Positions 7,154-15,661 of a stretch of DNA of 25,484 nucleotides are shown one piece after another. Source of the DNA: CAZKHG01 sp964552655. GTDB lineage: Bacteria; Bacteroidota; Bacteroidia; Bacteroidales; Tenuifilaceae. Both the position numbers and the translations under genes were made by a program. The stretch is from assembly GCA_964552655.1 (NCBI GenBank), contig CAZKHG010000048.1, positions 1 through 25,484 on the forward strand, read 5' to 3'. Each line of letters begins with the position of its first letter. Position 1 is the stretch's first letter. The notes beneath the pieces are model-generated. The model had not been told where the DNA came from, did no database searches, and saw only the letters and a list, made by a program, of their open reading frames with translations.

Positions 7154-9349
7154 CTATTTCACAAACAGTAATTCCCTGTATTTGGGAAGCGGCCAAATCT
7201 CATCATCAACAATAAGTTCAAGCTTGTCGATGTGATTTCGTATCTCCTCAATAAATGGTTTGATTTTTTTGGAGTAAACCTCTGCCCTCTCCGGAAAATC
7301 AGCTATTTGATTAGCTTCTTTCCTGGATTCAACCATCAAATCCACTTTCTCACGAATTTGTTTTATATGTTCCGAAATTTCCCTGATAGTTTGAAACTGA
7401 TGATCGGCCAGTTGAGCGTACTCGTTCTCGTTGGGGAACAACTCCTTTAACCCCTGCACATTGTTAATTAAAACATTTTGGTATGATATTGCTGTTGGGA
7501 TAATATGGTTTAAAGCCAAATCGCCCAGTACCCTTGCTTCAATCTGAACTTTTTTGGTGAAAATCTCATTCCGTATTTCATACCTGGCATGTAGCTCACG
7601 TTCGGAAAGCACATTGTGCCCAGTCAGGAGCTTAAAGGTTGATGGATACAAAAATGTTTTATAGGCCTGAACCGCATCGGGGATGTTGGGTAATCCGCGT
7701 TTCGCGGCTTCGTCAATCCATTCCTGGCTGTACCCATTCCCCTCAAACCTGATCTTCTTGGACTCGATGATAGCTTTGCGCAGGCACTGGAGTATGGCTT
7801 CATCTTTTTTAACCCCTTTTTCAATCAGCTTATCAACTTCTGTTTTGAATGTATTCAGCTGATCGGCCACAGCGGTGTTTAGCACAATCATTGGCGAAGC
7901 GCAATTACCGGATGAACCAACCGCCCTGAATTCAAAACGATTTCCGGTAAAAGCGAAGGGTGATGTCCGGTTCCTGTCGGTGTTATCGAGGAGTATTTCA
8001 GGAATTTTACCAATGATGTCGAGTTTCAACCCGGTTTTCTCATCAGGGGTCATTTTCCGGTCCACCACTTTCTCCTCCAGATCATCCAAAACCTGACTTA
8101 AAGTTTTCCCAATAAATACGGACATGATAGCGGGCGGTGCTTCATTTGCGCCTAACCGGTGATTATTTGGCTCGCTGGCAATGCTCCCAATGAGCAATGC
8201 AGCATGATCGTGCACCGCTTTGATGGTATTAACCATAAAGGTTAGGAATTGCAGGTTGTTCTTTGGAGTGCCGCCGGGCGATAAAAGGTTCACCCCGGTG
8301 TCAGTCATCATGGACCAGTTGCAATGCTTACCCGATCCGTTTACCCCTTTAAACGGCTTTTCGTGAAACAGCACTCTGAATTTATGCCTGCGTGCAATCT
8401 TCTCCATAACTGACATCAGGAGCTGGTTATGGTCCACTGCCAGATTGGCCTCCTCAAATATTGGGGCACATTCGTACTGATTTGGTGCCACCTCATTATG
8501 CCTGGTCTTGACGGGAATGCCCAACTTGTAGGCTTCCATTTCGAAATGTTTCATGAATGCTGATACCCTTTCAGGGATTGATCCAAAATACTGATCTTCC
8601 AGCTGCTGATCCTTAGCAGCTGCATGACCCATCAGGGTTCTGCCGCATAAGGTCAGATCAGGCCTGGCATTAAAGAGCGATTCATCAATTAAAAAATATT
8701 CCTGCTCCCAGCCCAGAGTGGAAAAGACTTTTTTGGCATCTTTATCAAAGTATGATAGAACACTAACAGCGGCTTTATCTAATGCCGTTAAGGATTTCAA
8801 ATGAGGTGTTTTAAAATCCAACGCTTCCCCGGTATATGAAACAAAAATTGTTGGAATACAAAGGGTATTTTCTAATACAAATGCAGGTGAGGTAGGATCC
8901 CATGCAGAATAGCCACGGGCTTCAAAGGTGTTTCTGATCCCTCCGCTGGGAAAGCTCGATGCATCGGGCTCCTGTTGTACCAGCAAATCTCCGTGAAAAC
9001 TCTCAATGGCATCGCCATCCTTAACCAATGTGAAAAACGCATCATGCTTCTCGGCAGTGGCACCATTCAACGGGTGAAACCAATGGGTATAGTGGGTGGC
9101 TCCACGTTCAATTGCCCAGGCTTTCATCCCTGCGGCAACCTGTCCGGCAATTTTACGATCTATTCGCCTGCCCTCATCAATCGCACTTACAACGCTGTCA
9201 TAAGCTTCTTTTGAAAGGTATCGTTTCATCTTGTCCCTATTAAAGACGTTGATACCGTAGTAGTCCGAGATTTTATCAGAACCCGAATCAACTACCAGAG
9301 GATTTCTGTTTACGGCTTCCTCCATTGCCTTAAATCTGAGATTTGCCAT
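7154..9349 (-). CDS. glnN: Glutamine synthetase type III
   Basis: ATP-dependent ligation of ammonia to glutamate; the main ammonium-assimilation enzyme in Bacteroides relatives. At 731 residues it has GSIII length, well above the roughly 450-470 of type I. Visible family segments: GWEQEYFL at 213-220 (metal-binding E215 and E217), TRHNEVAPNQYE at 282-293, NGSGKHCNWS at 337-346, and NRTSPFAFTGNRFEFRAVGSS around 460-480 (nucleotide and glutamate site). GSIII forms double-ring dodecamers. It stands alone, with no glnK/amtB neighbour, and has a well-matched promoter 17-47 nt upstream that overlaps a GC-rich inverted repeat. No clear terminator follows it. Confidence 0.96.
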   Translation of the reverse strand: MANLRFKAMEEAVNRNPLVVDSGSDKISDYYGINVFNRDKMKRYLSKEAYDSVVSAIDEGRRIDRKIAGQVAAGMKAWAIERGATHYTHWFHPLNGATAEKHDAFFTLVKDGDAIESFHGDLLVQQEPDASSFPSGGIRNTFEARGYSAWDPTSPAFVLENTLCIPTIFVSYTGEALDFKTPHLKSLTALDKAAVSVLSYFDKDAKKVFSTLGWEQEYFLIDESLFNARPDLTLCGRTLMGHAAAKDQQLEDQYFGSIPERVSAFMKHFEMEAYKLGIPVKTRHNEVAPNQYECAPIFEEANLAVDHNQLLMSVMEKIARRHKFRVLFHEKPFKGVNGSGKHCNWSMMTDTGVNLLSPGGTPKNNLQFLTFMVNTIKAVHDHAALLIGSIASEPNNHRLGANEAPPAIMSVFIGKTLSQVLDDLEEKVVDRKMTPDEKTGLKLDIIGKIPEILLDNTDRNRTSPFAFTGNRFEFRAVGSSGNCASPMIVLNTAVADQLNTFKTEVDKLIEKGVKKDEAILQCLRKAIIESKKIRFEGNGYSQEWIDEAAKRGLPNIPDAVQAYKTFLYPSTFKLLTGHNVLSERELHARYEIRNEIFTKKVQIEARVLGDLALNHIIPTAISYQNVLINNVQGLKELFPNENEYAQLADHQFQTIREISEHIKQIREKVDLMVESRKEANQIADFPERAEVYSKKIKPFIEEIRNHIDKLELIVDDEIWPLPKYRELLFVK

Positions 9350-9365
9350 AATTATAAATTTTTTA

Positions 9366-9396
9366 CAAAAATAAATATTTTATACTTACCCCCAAA
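9366..9396 (-). promoter_or_regulatory. glnN promoter
   Basis: Minus strand TTTG (9393-9396), 19-nt spacer, TATTTTTG (9366-9373): a full match to the Bacteroidetes TTTG-N19-TAnnTTTG consensus. The start site would be near 9359, leaving a leader of about 10 nt. Confidence 0.6.
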
Positions 9397-9407
9397 TTAT
9401 TAGGGGT
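9388..9407. promoter_or_regulatory. Inverted repeat over the glnN -33 element (possible operator)
   Basis: ACCCC (9388-9392) and GGGGT (9403-9407) form an inverted repeat with a 10-nt AT spacer. It covers the -33 TTTG of the glnN promoter and is conspicuous in an otherwise AT-only stretch. Binding by a nitrogen regulator is inference. Confidence 0.35.
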
Positions 9408-9594
9408 TGTTTTTTTATTTATACTTTAATTAATAATATATATTTGTTTTTAGAGGGGGTGTGGTTTTAAAAAATTCATTTTTTTATTATGCCATTATAT
9501 TTAATCATTATTAATTTACCTAAAAATAACGCCAGTTGAAAATTCATACTTTAAATCAATAACATTGATATATTTTTCTTAAACCATACTACCA

Positions 9595-9625
9595 TTGATG
9601 AATTATTTTAAAACATATATCTTTA
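9595..9625 (+). promoter_or_regulatory. Candidate promoter for the TerB-like gene
   Basis: TTG (9595-9597), 20-nt spacer, TATCTTTA (9618-9625), which is the consensus with the final G replaced by A. The same TATCTTT core precedes three other plus-strand genes in this window. The implied leader is about 65 nt. Confidence 0.35.
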
Positions 9626-9696
9626 CACTTATTAAATACAATTAAACAGTTATAACATTTCTGTTGTTAATCATAAAAACTAATCCATAAAATATT

Positions 9697-10131
9697 ATGA
9701 GCCTTATCAATTATTTTGATCATCCTGAGCGGAAGGCAAGCAAAGAGCACTTTCTTCATCTAATTCAGGTTGCTAAAGCGGATAGTGTAATTGATAAATC
9801 CGAATTAGAGATGCTTCATCGGGTGGGGAGAAAACTTGGGTTCACTGACCCCGAGATTGACGAACTTATCGCATCGAAGGAATCAAAGATTTATACTCCT
9901 CCCTATGAAATGGAGAAAAAATTCAACCAATTATATGAAGTTGTTGCAATGGCGCTGGCCGATGGCATACTTTATTCAAACGAAGAGAAGCTGATTAGGA
10001 AACTGGCCATCAACTCATCTTTTAATGAAACTGAAGCTGAGCATTTAACCAACCTTCTGGTGAATGGCATTAAACTTGGCAAGAGCAAGGATGAGCTTTA
10101 CCTATCGTTTAAGCAAATTAAGAAAAACTAA
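9697..10131 (+). CDS. TerB-like tellurite-resistance-fold protein
   Basis: A 144-residue all-helical soluble protein. It shows the two internally related acidic motifs of the TerB family, AKADSVIDKSEL at about 27-38 and ALADGILYSNEEK at about 88-100, each a helix-loop-helix with potential metal-binding Asp/Ser/Glu side chains. TerB domains occur in tellurite/stress operons, but also as stand-alone proteins of unknown role, and at the N-terminus of some DnaJ-like co-chaperones (DjlA); no J domain is present here. No ter genes are adjacent. It converges on the following lipoprotein gene with only 17 nt between the two stop codons. Function not assignable beyond the fold. Confidence 0.75.
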   Translation: MSLINYFDHPERKASKEHFLHLIQVAKADSVIDKSELEMLHRVGRKLGFTDPEIDELIASKESKIYTPPYEMEKKFNQLYEVVAMALADGILYSNEEKLIRKLAINSSFNETEAEHLTNLLVNGIKLGKSKDELYLSFKQIKKN

Positions 10132-10148
10132 ACCGATATATTTATTTT

Positions 10149-11252
10149 TTATTTGAATTTTTCGGCAAACTTTCTCCAAATAGCTCGTTGAAAATTTTCC
10201 CCTTTATCTCCGCCATAAAGATCAATATAAGAGAATTCGGCAGGTTTTAAAGGCAATGCCTTAATCTTATTATCAGCTTTGTACAAATTAGTTACTTCAG
10301 GGTGAAACTGAACCCCAATTACATTAGGGAATAATGAATGGCTAATCGATTCAATAATCTTCCCGTCTATTGATCTGGCCGCAACTTTTATCCCCTTGCC
10401 AAGCTTTTCCAAACACTGATGATGGCTACTAAGAACAAAAGGGTGTATGGTATCCGAACTAACATAACTTTCAAGAGTAGAGTTTGTTTCAACTGAAATT
10501 TGATGATAGCTATCAGGGGTGACTGTATCATCAACGCCAAAGTTGGTTTGATAATTACGATGGCGGCAATTCTGAGTCAGGTCAATAACTTGATCAACAG
10601 TTGAAAGTTGGTAAATTTCAGAAGGTATATCCTGAACCAATGTTCCGCCGGTTGCCACGTTAATGCTTTGCATTCCTAAACAAATGCCAAGGATGGGGTA
10701 TTCAGGCTTAGCATTTAATAAAGGTATAAATGCACTGTCCTGGCATCCGCCTAAAAGATGAAACAGGAAAGATAACTCCATATAGTGCCTGTATGGATCA
10801 GTTATAACTGTATGTAAACTGGTTGGTTCGTTGTAACAAGTGGGTGGAATATCAGGCCCACCAAAGAAAATTGCTCCATTTGATTTCTCAAAAAGCCGCT
10901 TAAATGTATCAGAACAAGGATTGTGTTTAAAAAGGTTTTCCGGGGTTAGGTCCGAATCAATCTTAACCAGGAATATATTTTTAATGCCCTCATTATGAAG
11001 AAATTTCTCGGTCCTTGTGTAGTCAAACTTCTCCATCGAGTGGTAAACCCCAATCGCCTTATATCCTAGTGGCAATGGGAAGATCTTGTTCTCTACAAGG
11101 TATTCAAAAGATTTGATGTTATTAACCGTTGGATGCATCAGGATGATGAACTTACCATTATTGTTATCAGCAGAAAGATCAAAATGGTAAGGGTTGGTTT
11201 TTTGGCAACCGGCTAATGCCAGAAACAGGAAAATAAATATAAGGTTTCTCAT
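10149..11252 (-). CDS. Class I glutamine amidotransferase-like (peptidase C26) lipoprotein
   Basis: A 367-residue exported protein. Residues 1-15 are a signal peptide followed by the lipobox LAGC with lipidated C16. The later part has the C26/PuuD amidase hallmarks: GGPDIPP at 131-137, ILGICLGMQS at 188-197 with nucleophile C191, and GVQFHPEV at 313-320 with H317 and E319 completing the triad. Known C26 members hydrolyse gamma-glutamyl amides (gamma-glutamyl-GABA hydrolase, folylpoly-gamma-glutamate hydrolase) in the cytosol. This one is about 110 residues longer than PuuD and is apparently anchored outside the inner membrane, so its substrate would be periplasmic or external. That is inference; substrate unknown. 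It is a single gene with a candidate -7 element upstream. Confidence 0.8.
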   Translation of the reverse strand: MRNLIFIFLFLALAGCQKTNPYHFDLSADNNNGKFIILMHPTVNNIKSFEYLVENKIFPLPLGYKAIGVYHSMEKFDYTRTEKFLHNEGIKNIFLVKIDSDLTPENLFKHNPCSDTFKRLFEKSNGAIFFGGPDIPPTCYNEPTSLHTVITDPYRHYMELSFLFHLLGGCQDSAFIPLLNAKPEYPILGICLGMQSINVATGGTLVQDIPSEIYQLSTVDQVIDLTQNCRHRNYQTNFGVDDTVTPDSYHQISVETNSTLESYVSSDTIHPFVLSSHHQCLEKLGKGIKVAARSIDGKIIESISHSLFPNVIGVQFHPEVTNLYKADNKIKALPLKPAEFSYIDLYGGDKGENFQRAIWRKFAEKFK

Positions 11253-11286
11253 AAGAGTAATCGATTATAAACGAATGTAATATTAG

Positions 11287-11294
11287 CAAAAATA
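11287..11294 (-). promoter_or_regulatory. Candidate -7 element for the C26 lipoprotein
   Basis: TATTTTTG on the minus strand, 35 nt before the ATG. No TTG lies at the expected distance, so this is only a partial match. Confidence 0.3.
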
Positions 11295-11344
11295 TCGATT
11301 TACAAATAGCTTATCTCTACATAATGAATATCTCAATATGATCT

Positions 11345-14300
11345 CTAGGCGCTTAAAAGTTTACTAATCAGCTCATACATTTTTTTCAGGGAAACAGGTT
11401 TTGTAATGTACCCATCAAATCCTGCTTTCATTATCTTATCCTGATCTTCGCTCATGGCGTAAGCAGTTTGCGCTATGATTGGCAGGTTGGGGTTCATTGT
11501 TTTAATAATTTTAGCTGATTCATAACCATCCATCACGGGCATTTTAATATCCATTAAAATAATACTGATATTCGGTTCATTTTTACTAAACCGAACTGCT
11601 TCTGCTCCGTTACAAGCAGTAATCAGACTCGCTTTTGTGTTAGATAGAGAACTTTTAAGAAAGAGTAAATTGGTTGGGTCATCTTCAACAATCAGTATTT
11701 TTTTCCCGGTTAAATTTGGAAGCCCAACCGAACCAAAATGGGTTTCACTTTCGGAGGCTAAATCATTTTTGATAAGTTCTAATGGTAAGGTAAACCTAAA
11801 AGTAGCCCCTTTCCCCGGCTCGCTCTCAACCCAAATCGAGCCACCCATAAGTTCTACAAGAGATTTACATATTGATAAACCCAGCCCTGTGCCTGCCATG
11901 GAGCTTTTATTCGCGCCTTCCACTTGTCGGAACCTGTCAAATATAAAGTTCTGATCGTCAACAGATATGCCAATACCTTCGTCCCTTACAAAAAACTCAA
12001 TAGTGTTATTCTTAATATCATAGCCAAACTCGATACTGCCCTCTAAAGTAAATTTTATTGCATTACTAAGCAGATTTCCAAGTATTTGCTTTAGTTTAAT
12101 TTCATCAACAGAAATCGTTAAAGCCATATCATCGGGTTTAACTGTTGTATAAATATTCAATGATTTTTGCTGAGCAGAAACGCTATAAAGGGCAAATACC
12201 TCAGATAATATCTTACCTACTTGTACTGGAGATTTTGAAATAGCAACCTGTCCGGATTCAATCTTGGATATGTCAATGATATCGTTTATAATGGAAAGAA
12301 GCTGGTTGCTCGATTTTACGATTATCCCAACATAGCTGTCAATTTGCTGTTGGGTTATATTTGATCTTTGGAGTAGTTCACAAAACCCGATAATGCCATT
12401 CATTGGCGTTCGGATTTCGTGCGACATGTTGGCCAGAAAAGCCGATTTCAGCCTGTCACTTTCCTGTGCTTTCTTCGTAGCCTCTATCAGCTTCTCGTTG
12501 ATCTCCTGAATTCTTTTATTCCTTTCATTCAGCTCCTCATTAATTTTCTGGTAATCCTCGTTTTGCTTGGTAAGCAGTTTTTCCTTCTCCCTCAATCGCT
12601 CCTCTGCCAGGATCCGGTCAGTTATGTCGCGGGCAACGGCATAAACCAGTTCTCCCGATGGGTATGAGCGCCATTCAATCCAGCGGTAAGAATCATCCTT
12701 GCATCGATACCTGTTTACAAAGTTCAGAATGCTGTTTTGATCTATCAGATTATCAAGCGCCTTGCGTGTTGCGGGCAAATCATCGGGGTGAACATAATCC
12801 AGAAAGAGTTTTCCAACCAGTTCATCCACACGGTATCCCAACGTTTTTTCCCATTCGGGGTTTAGCCTGCGGAAATATCCTTTAATATCTGCAATACAAA
12901 GCAAATCAAGACTACCGGTAAAATAGCGATCCAGCTCATCGGTTTTAATTCTCAAGGATTTTTCCGTTTTCTTTCTTTCAGTTACATCTCGTACAATAGC
13001 TTGAATGTACTTTTTACCATCAAGTTCAATAGCGTTTAAACTGACCTCTGTATCAAACAGTTCACCGTTTTTTTTCAAATGTTTCCACTCAAAAAATTGG
13101 GCATCCCCGTTAATGGTGGCAATAATTTTCTCCATGGCCTTTTCGAATGATTTATTTCCATCAGACTGAAATTCGGGACTAAATTCGTATGGGAAGTGGC
13201 CAATAATATCTTCTCTAGTGCAGGCAAACATTTCAAGAGTTTTCTGATTACAATCAATAAATGTTTCCCCATCCATAATAAATATTGAATCATTTGCTGT
13301 TTCAAAGAGCGTGCGAAATTTCAGCTCATTTTCCCTGATTTTTTTCTCCGATTCCACCCGTTTGGTGATATCCCTTATAAATGAAGTGTATGATCCATCA
13401 GGCATCATCTTGGTGTTCATTTCAATAATAGCCCTAAAACCATCTGGCCGGGTAAGCGCCCTTTCATTCACTACAACTTTTCCCTCTTTTAGCAGATCAT
13501 ATTTTAACGGGGCTTTTAGAAGGGTTTCCTGTGAAAAGAGGATGTTTATATTTTGCCCTATCAATTTTTCGCTCGGATACCCAGTCAGCTCACACGCTTT
13601 AGCATTAGCCCCAATAATAATACCATCGTGGCTACCAATCAGAATTGCATCTGCAGCCAGTTCAATAATTGACCTGTATTTTTCCTCTGAGCTTTTTAGC
13701 TCATTTTCTATGCTTCTCCTGGAGGTGATATCAAGAGCAGTAAAAGTTACACCTGACTCTAAATCATTCTTAAAAATTGGAGTTGAGGAGAGAAGCACGT
13801 CGATCAGCTCCCCGCTTTTTTTCTTCCACTTTGTTTCAACTGTCCCTGTCCCCTTTTCGAATATTTGACCATATTTTTCAGAACCCACCCTGCTGTATTC
13901 TTCATCTGTATTATAAAGTATTCTGGCATTCTTTCCAATCAACTCATCTTCAGTGTAACCAGTCATTTCGCAAAGTTTATCGTTGACCTCTTTAAAAACC
14001 CTATCCACTACCACCCCTATTCCGGTTGGGGCTGCCCTAAAAATACTTTTTAGTCGCTCCTCGTTTTTTAAAATAATTTTTTCAAACTCTTTTCTATTTG
14101 AAATGTCGCGAACGATGGCCCAAAAGACTGTGGGTCTGGCATCTGAATCTGTTAACAAGTAGGTTCTTAACTCTACAGGGATTGCAAAGCCACCTTTGGT
14201 TAAATACTCTTTTTCATAAACATCAGAGTACCCATTAATAAGTACCTGATTTTTAATAATCTGATCCTCTTCTTCGCGCCACTTAACAGGGGTAATATCC

Positions 14301-15430
14301 TGATGATTCAATTGGTATAGTTCATCTTCAGAAAATCCAATAAGGTTTTGAAATGCCTTGTTGCAATCAGTTATTTTCCCAGTTAAATCATATCGCAAAT
14401 AACCATCCATAAGGCTTTCATAAAGCAGTCGGTATTTTTTTTCGGAATGGGTTAGGGCATTCTCTATGTTTTTTCGTTGGGTAATATCGCTGCCAATGCA
14501 TAGAATTTCAATCTTCTCATTGTCCTTCAAATGGTTGATAATTTTATACGTCCATGATACCCATTTCTTTTGCCCGTTTTTACACGTAATCTCTGTTTCA
14601 GTGGTTAGAAATAAATCCTGATTAGATACCAGTGAGTTGATAAGGGCTGCAAACTCTTTAAATGACTTTTTGGTATGGGTGATGAATGTGCCAATAACAT
14701 AACGCCCCGTCAGCTCGTCCAGGTTGTATCCAAATTCTTTCTCGGCAAATGAATTTATAAAGATTATTCGCCCTTTGCTATCCAGTTTCACGATCAGACT
14801 GGATGCTTTTTCAACTAAAGCTCTGTAATTCTCTTCGCTCTCCTTTATTTGTTCTTTGTTAAATCTTTCAGTCTCGTTATGAAGCAACAAGGTGCAAATA
14901 AGGTACGATCCCAGCGGGTAAACTATCAATACAGGTAAAAATATTTTCTTGAAAACATCCATTGAGTAGGCAGAGGGTAAAGTGGCCGTAAGAACTAACA
15001 TGATAATATGAACCAAAAGACCAAAGATTATGAAGAAAAGGTAGTGATCCCCCCAATGGTACTTTTTGCGTAAATAGTAAAAAACGACACCAACAATAGC
15101 ACTACTTATAATGACACTGACTCCCATTATTATGCCATCACCACCCTGATAAACCCTATAAGCAACGCTTATTAAAGTGGAAATTGTTGCGGCTATTGGA
15201 CCTCCAAAAAGTCCGCCAATGCTTATTATAATACTCCTGCCATCGAAAAAAACACCGGGGTATAACTCAAGTGAGTTCATCATACCTATTATGGCAAATA
15301 GCCCAAAGAGCGAACCCGATATGGTTTTAAACCAAATAGTTGAGTATTGGTATCGTTTTAAGATGAGGTTTATAAGGATGCTTAAGGTTACAAGCAGCGC
15401 AATATTATTTACAAGGGGCAGAAAAATCAT
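11345..15430 (-). CDS. Hybrid histidine kinase: LytS-type 5TM sensor, six PAS, HisKA, HATPase, receiver
   Basis: Started at the ATG at 15430 (1361 residues); the open frame begins seven codons earlier at a TTG that overlaps the promoter. Residues 1-185 are hydrophobic helices with the 5TMR-LYT pattern (ELYPGVFFDGRSI, GGLFGGP, AYRVYQGGDG). Six PAS domains follow at about 198-318, 328-446, 455-572, 580-692, 700-818 and 830-938, most closed by a DIT.RK-like PAC end. A coiled coil (about 940-995) leads to HisKA with phospho-acceptor H1004 in NMSHEIRTP, then HATPase (N1119/N1123, DEGIG 1150-1154, GTGLGL 1180-1185) and a receiver with acidic pair D1250/D1251, phospho-site D1294, T1322 and K1344. 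All catalytic residues are present. There is no output domain, so the phosphate must pass to an unlinked regulator. In LytS/YpdA the 5TM unit senses envelope state or a small ligand; here the signal is unknown. Confidence 0.93.
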   Translation of the reverse strand: MIFLPLVNNIALLVTLSILINLILKRYQYSTIWFKTISGSLFGLFAIIGMMNSLELYPGVFFDGRSIIISIGGLFGGPIAATISTLISVAYRVYQGGDGIIMGVSVIISSAIVGVVFYYLRKKYHWGDHYLFFIIFGLLVHIIMLVLTATLPSAYSMDVFKKIFLPVLIVYPLGSYLICTLLLHNETERFNKEQIKESEENYRALVEKASSLIVKLDSKGRIIFINSFAEKEFGYNLDELTGRYVIGTFITHTKKSFKEFAALINSLVSNQDLFLTTETEITCKNGQKKWVSWTYKIINHLKDNEKIEILCIGSDITQRKNIENALTHSEKKYRLLYESLMDGYLRYDLTGKITDCNKAFQNLIGFSEDELYQLNHQDITPVKWREEEDQIIKNQVLINGYSDVYEKEYLTKGGFAIPVELRTYLLTDSDARPTVFWAIVRDISNRKEFEKIILKNEERLKSIFRAAPTGIGVVVDRVFKEVNDKLCEMTGYTEDELIGKNARILYNTDEEYSRVGSEKYGQIFEKGTGTVETKWKKKSGELIDVLLSSTPIFKNDLESGVTFTALDITSRRSIENELKSSEEKYRSIIELAADAILIGSHDGIIIGANAKACELTGYPSEKLIGQNINILFSQETLLKAPLKYDLLKEGKVVVNERALTRPDGFRAIIEMNTKMMPDGSYTSFIRDITKRVESEKKIRENELKFRTLFETANDSIFIMDGETFIDCNQKTLEMFACTREDIIGHFPYEFSPEFQSDGNKSFEKAMEKIIATINGDAQFFEWKHLKKNGELFDTEVSLNAIELDGKKYIQAIVRDVTERKKTEKSLRIKTDELDRYFTGSLDLLCIADIKGYFRRLNPEWEKTLGYRVDELVGKLFLDYVHPDDLPATRKALDNLIDQNSILNFVNRYRCKDDSYRWIEWRSYPSGELVYAVARDITDRILAEERLREKEKLLTKQNEDYQKINEELNERNKRIQEINEKLIEATKKAQESDRLKSAFLANMSHEIRTPMNGIIGFCELLQRSNITQQQIDSYVGIIVKSSNQLLSIINDIIDISKIESGQVAISKSPVQVGKILSEVFALYSVSAQQKSLNIYTTVKPDDMALTISVDEIKLKQILGNLLSNAIKFTLEGSIEFGYDIKNNTIEFFVRDEGIGISVDDQNFIFDRFRQVEGANKSSMAGTGLGLSICKSLVELMGGSIWVESEPGKGATFRFTLPLELIKNDLASESETHFGSVGLPNLTGKKILIVEDDPTNLLFLKSSLSNTKASLITACNGAEAVRFSKNEPNISIILMDIKMPVMDGYESAKIIKTMNPNLPIIAQTAYAMSEDQDKIMKAGFDGYITKPVSLKKMYELISKLLSA

Positions 15431-15448
15431 AGTGCAAATTTTAATAAT

Positions 15449-15482
15449 CAAAATTAGTTCTGATTATCCTTTGAAATGCAAA
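15449..15482 (-). promoter_or_regulatory. Candidate promoter for the hybrid kinase
   Basis: Minus strand TTTG (15479-15482), 22-nt spacer, TAATTTTG (15449-15456). The -7 element covers the alternative TTG start codon, which supports translation beginning at the ATG 19 nt downstream. Confidence 0.4.
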
Positions 15483-15495
15483 AAAAGCGATAAGG

Positions 15496-15529
15496 TTGAT
15501 GTTATAAAATCAATGATTTATATCATCAA
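15496..15529. repeat. 34-nt imperfect AT-rich palindrome
   Basis: Arms TTGATG-tt-ATAAaATCA and TGATTTAT-at-CATCAA pair along almost their whole length (one bulge, one T-T mismatch) around a single central A. It lies between the kinase promoter and the chimeric tRNA. Could be an operator of the kinase gene or a terminator stem for minus-strand transcription coming from the GIY-YIG gene. Confidence 0.5.
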
Positions 15530-15579
15530 AAGAATGAATGCAGCCATGAAGATTAAATAAAAAAAACTGAAGTTGAAAA

Positions 15580-15661
15580 GTCGGGGTGGTGAGATTCGAA
15601 CTCATCCCGCCTTCGGCGGGATCCCGAACGTAGCGCCCCGCCAACGGCGGGGCTACACCCC
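15580..15661 (-). pseudogene. Chimeric tRNA-Pro remnant with two palindrome replacements
   Basis: On the minus strand three blocks are identical to the intact tRNA-Pro: the 5' acceptor segment GGGGTGTAGC (15652-15661), the anticodon 5' stem and loop (15622-15636, 15 nt) and the whole T-arm plus 3' acceptor strand (15580-15604, 25 nt). The D-arm is replaced by a GCCCCGCC-N3-GGCGGGGC palindrome, and the anticodon 3' stem plus variable region by ATCCCGCC-GAA-GGCGGGAT. It cannot form an anticodon stem and lacks the encoded CCA that the intact copy has, so it is not a working tRNA. A T-rich run follows on the minus strand at about 15559-15567. Confidence 0.85.
15604..15622. repeat. 19-nt GC palindrome inside the tRNA remnant
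   Basis: ATCCCGCC, 3-nt loop, GGCGGGAT: a perfect 8-bp stem. It has the same 8-3-8 design and CCCGCC/GGCGGG core as the palindromes at 15635-15653 and 16044-16062. It occupies the place of the anticodon 3' stem and variable loop. Confidence 0.85.

Larger units (their letters stand above)
9350..9696. other. AT-rich divergent intergenic region glnN / terB-like
   Basis: No coding frame is convincing here. It holds the glnN promoter, a C/G-run inverted repeat, a third G-run at about 9454-9459, a short palindrome ATCAAT-AAC-ATTGAT (9555-9569) and a possible promoter for the plus-strand gene. The rest is low-complexity A/T. Confidence 0.6.

Noticed and set aside
9389..9418. C-run/G-run hairpin followed by T-run as a plus-strand terminator
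   Set aside because: No plus-strand gene lies upstream (glnN is on the other strand), and the stem is only about five pairs with a 10-nt loop; an operator is a better reading.
13311..13868. 185-codon plus-strand open frame
   Set aside because: Antisense to PAS domains 3 to 5 of the hybrid kinase; serine/phenylalanine-rich composition typical of a reverse-complement shadow.
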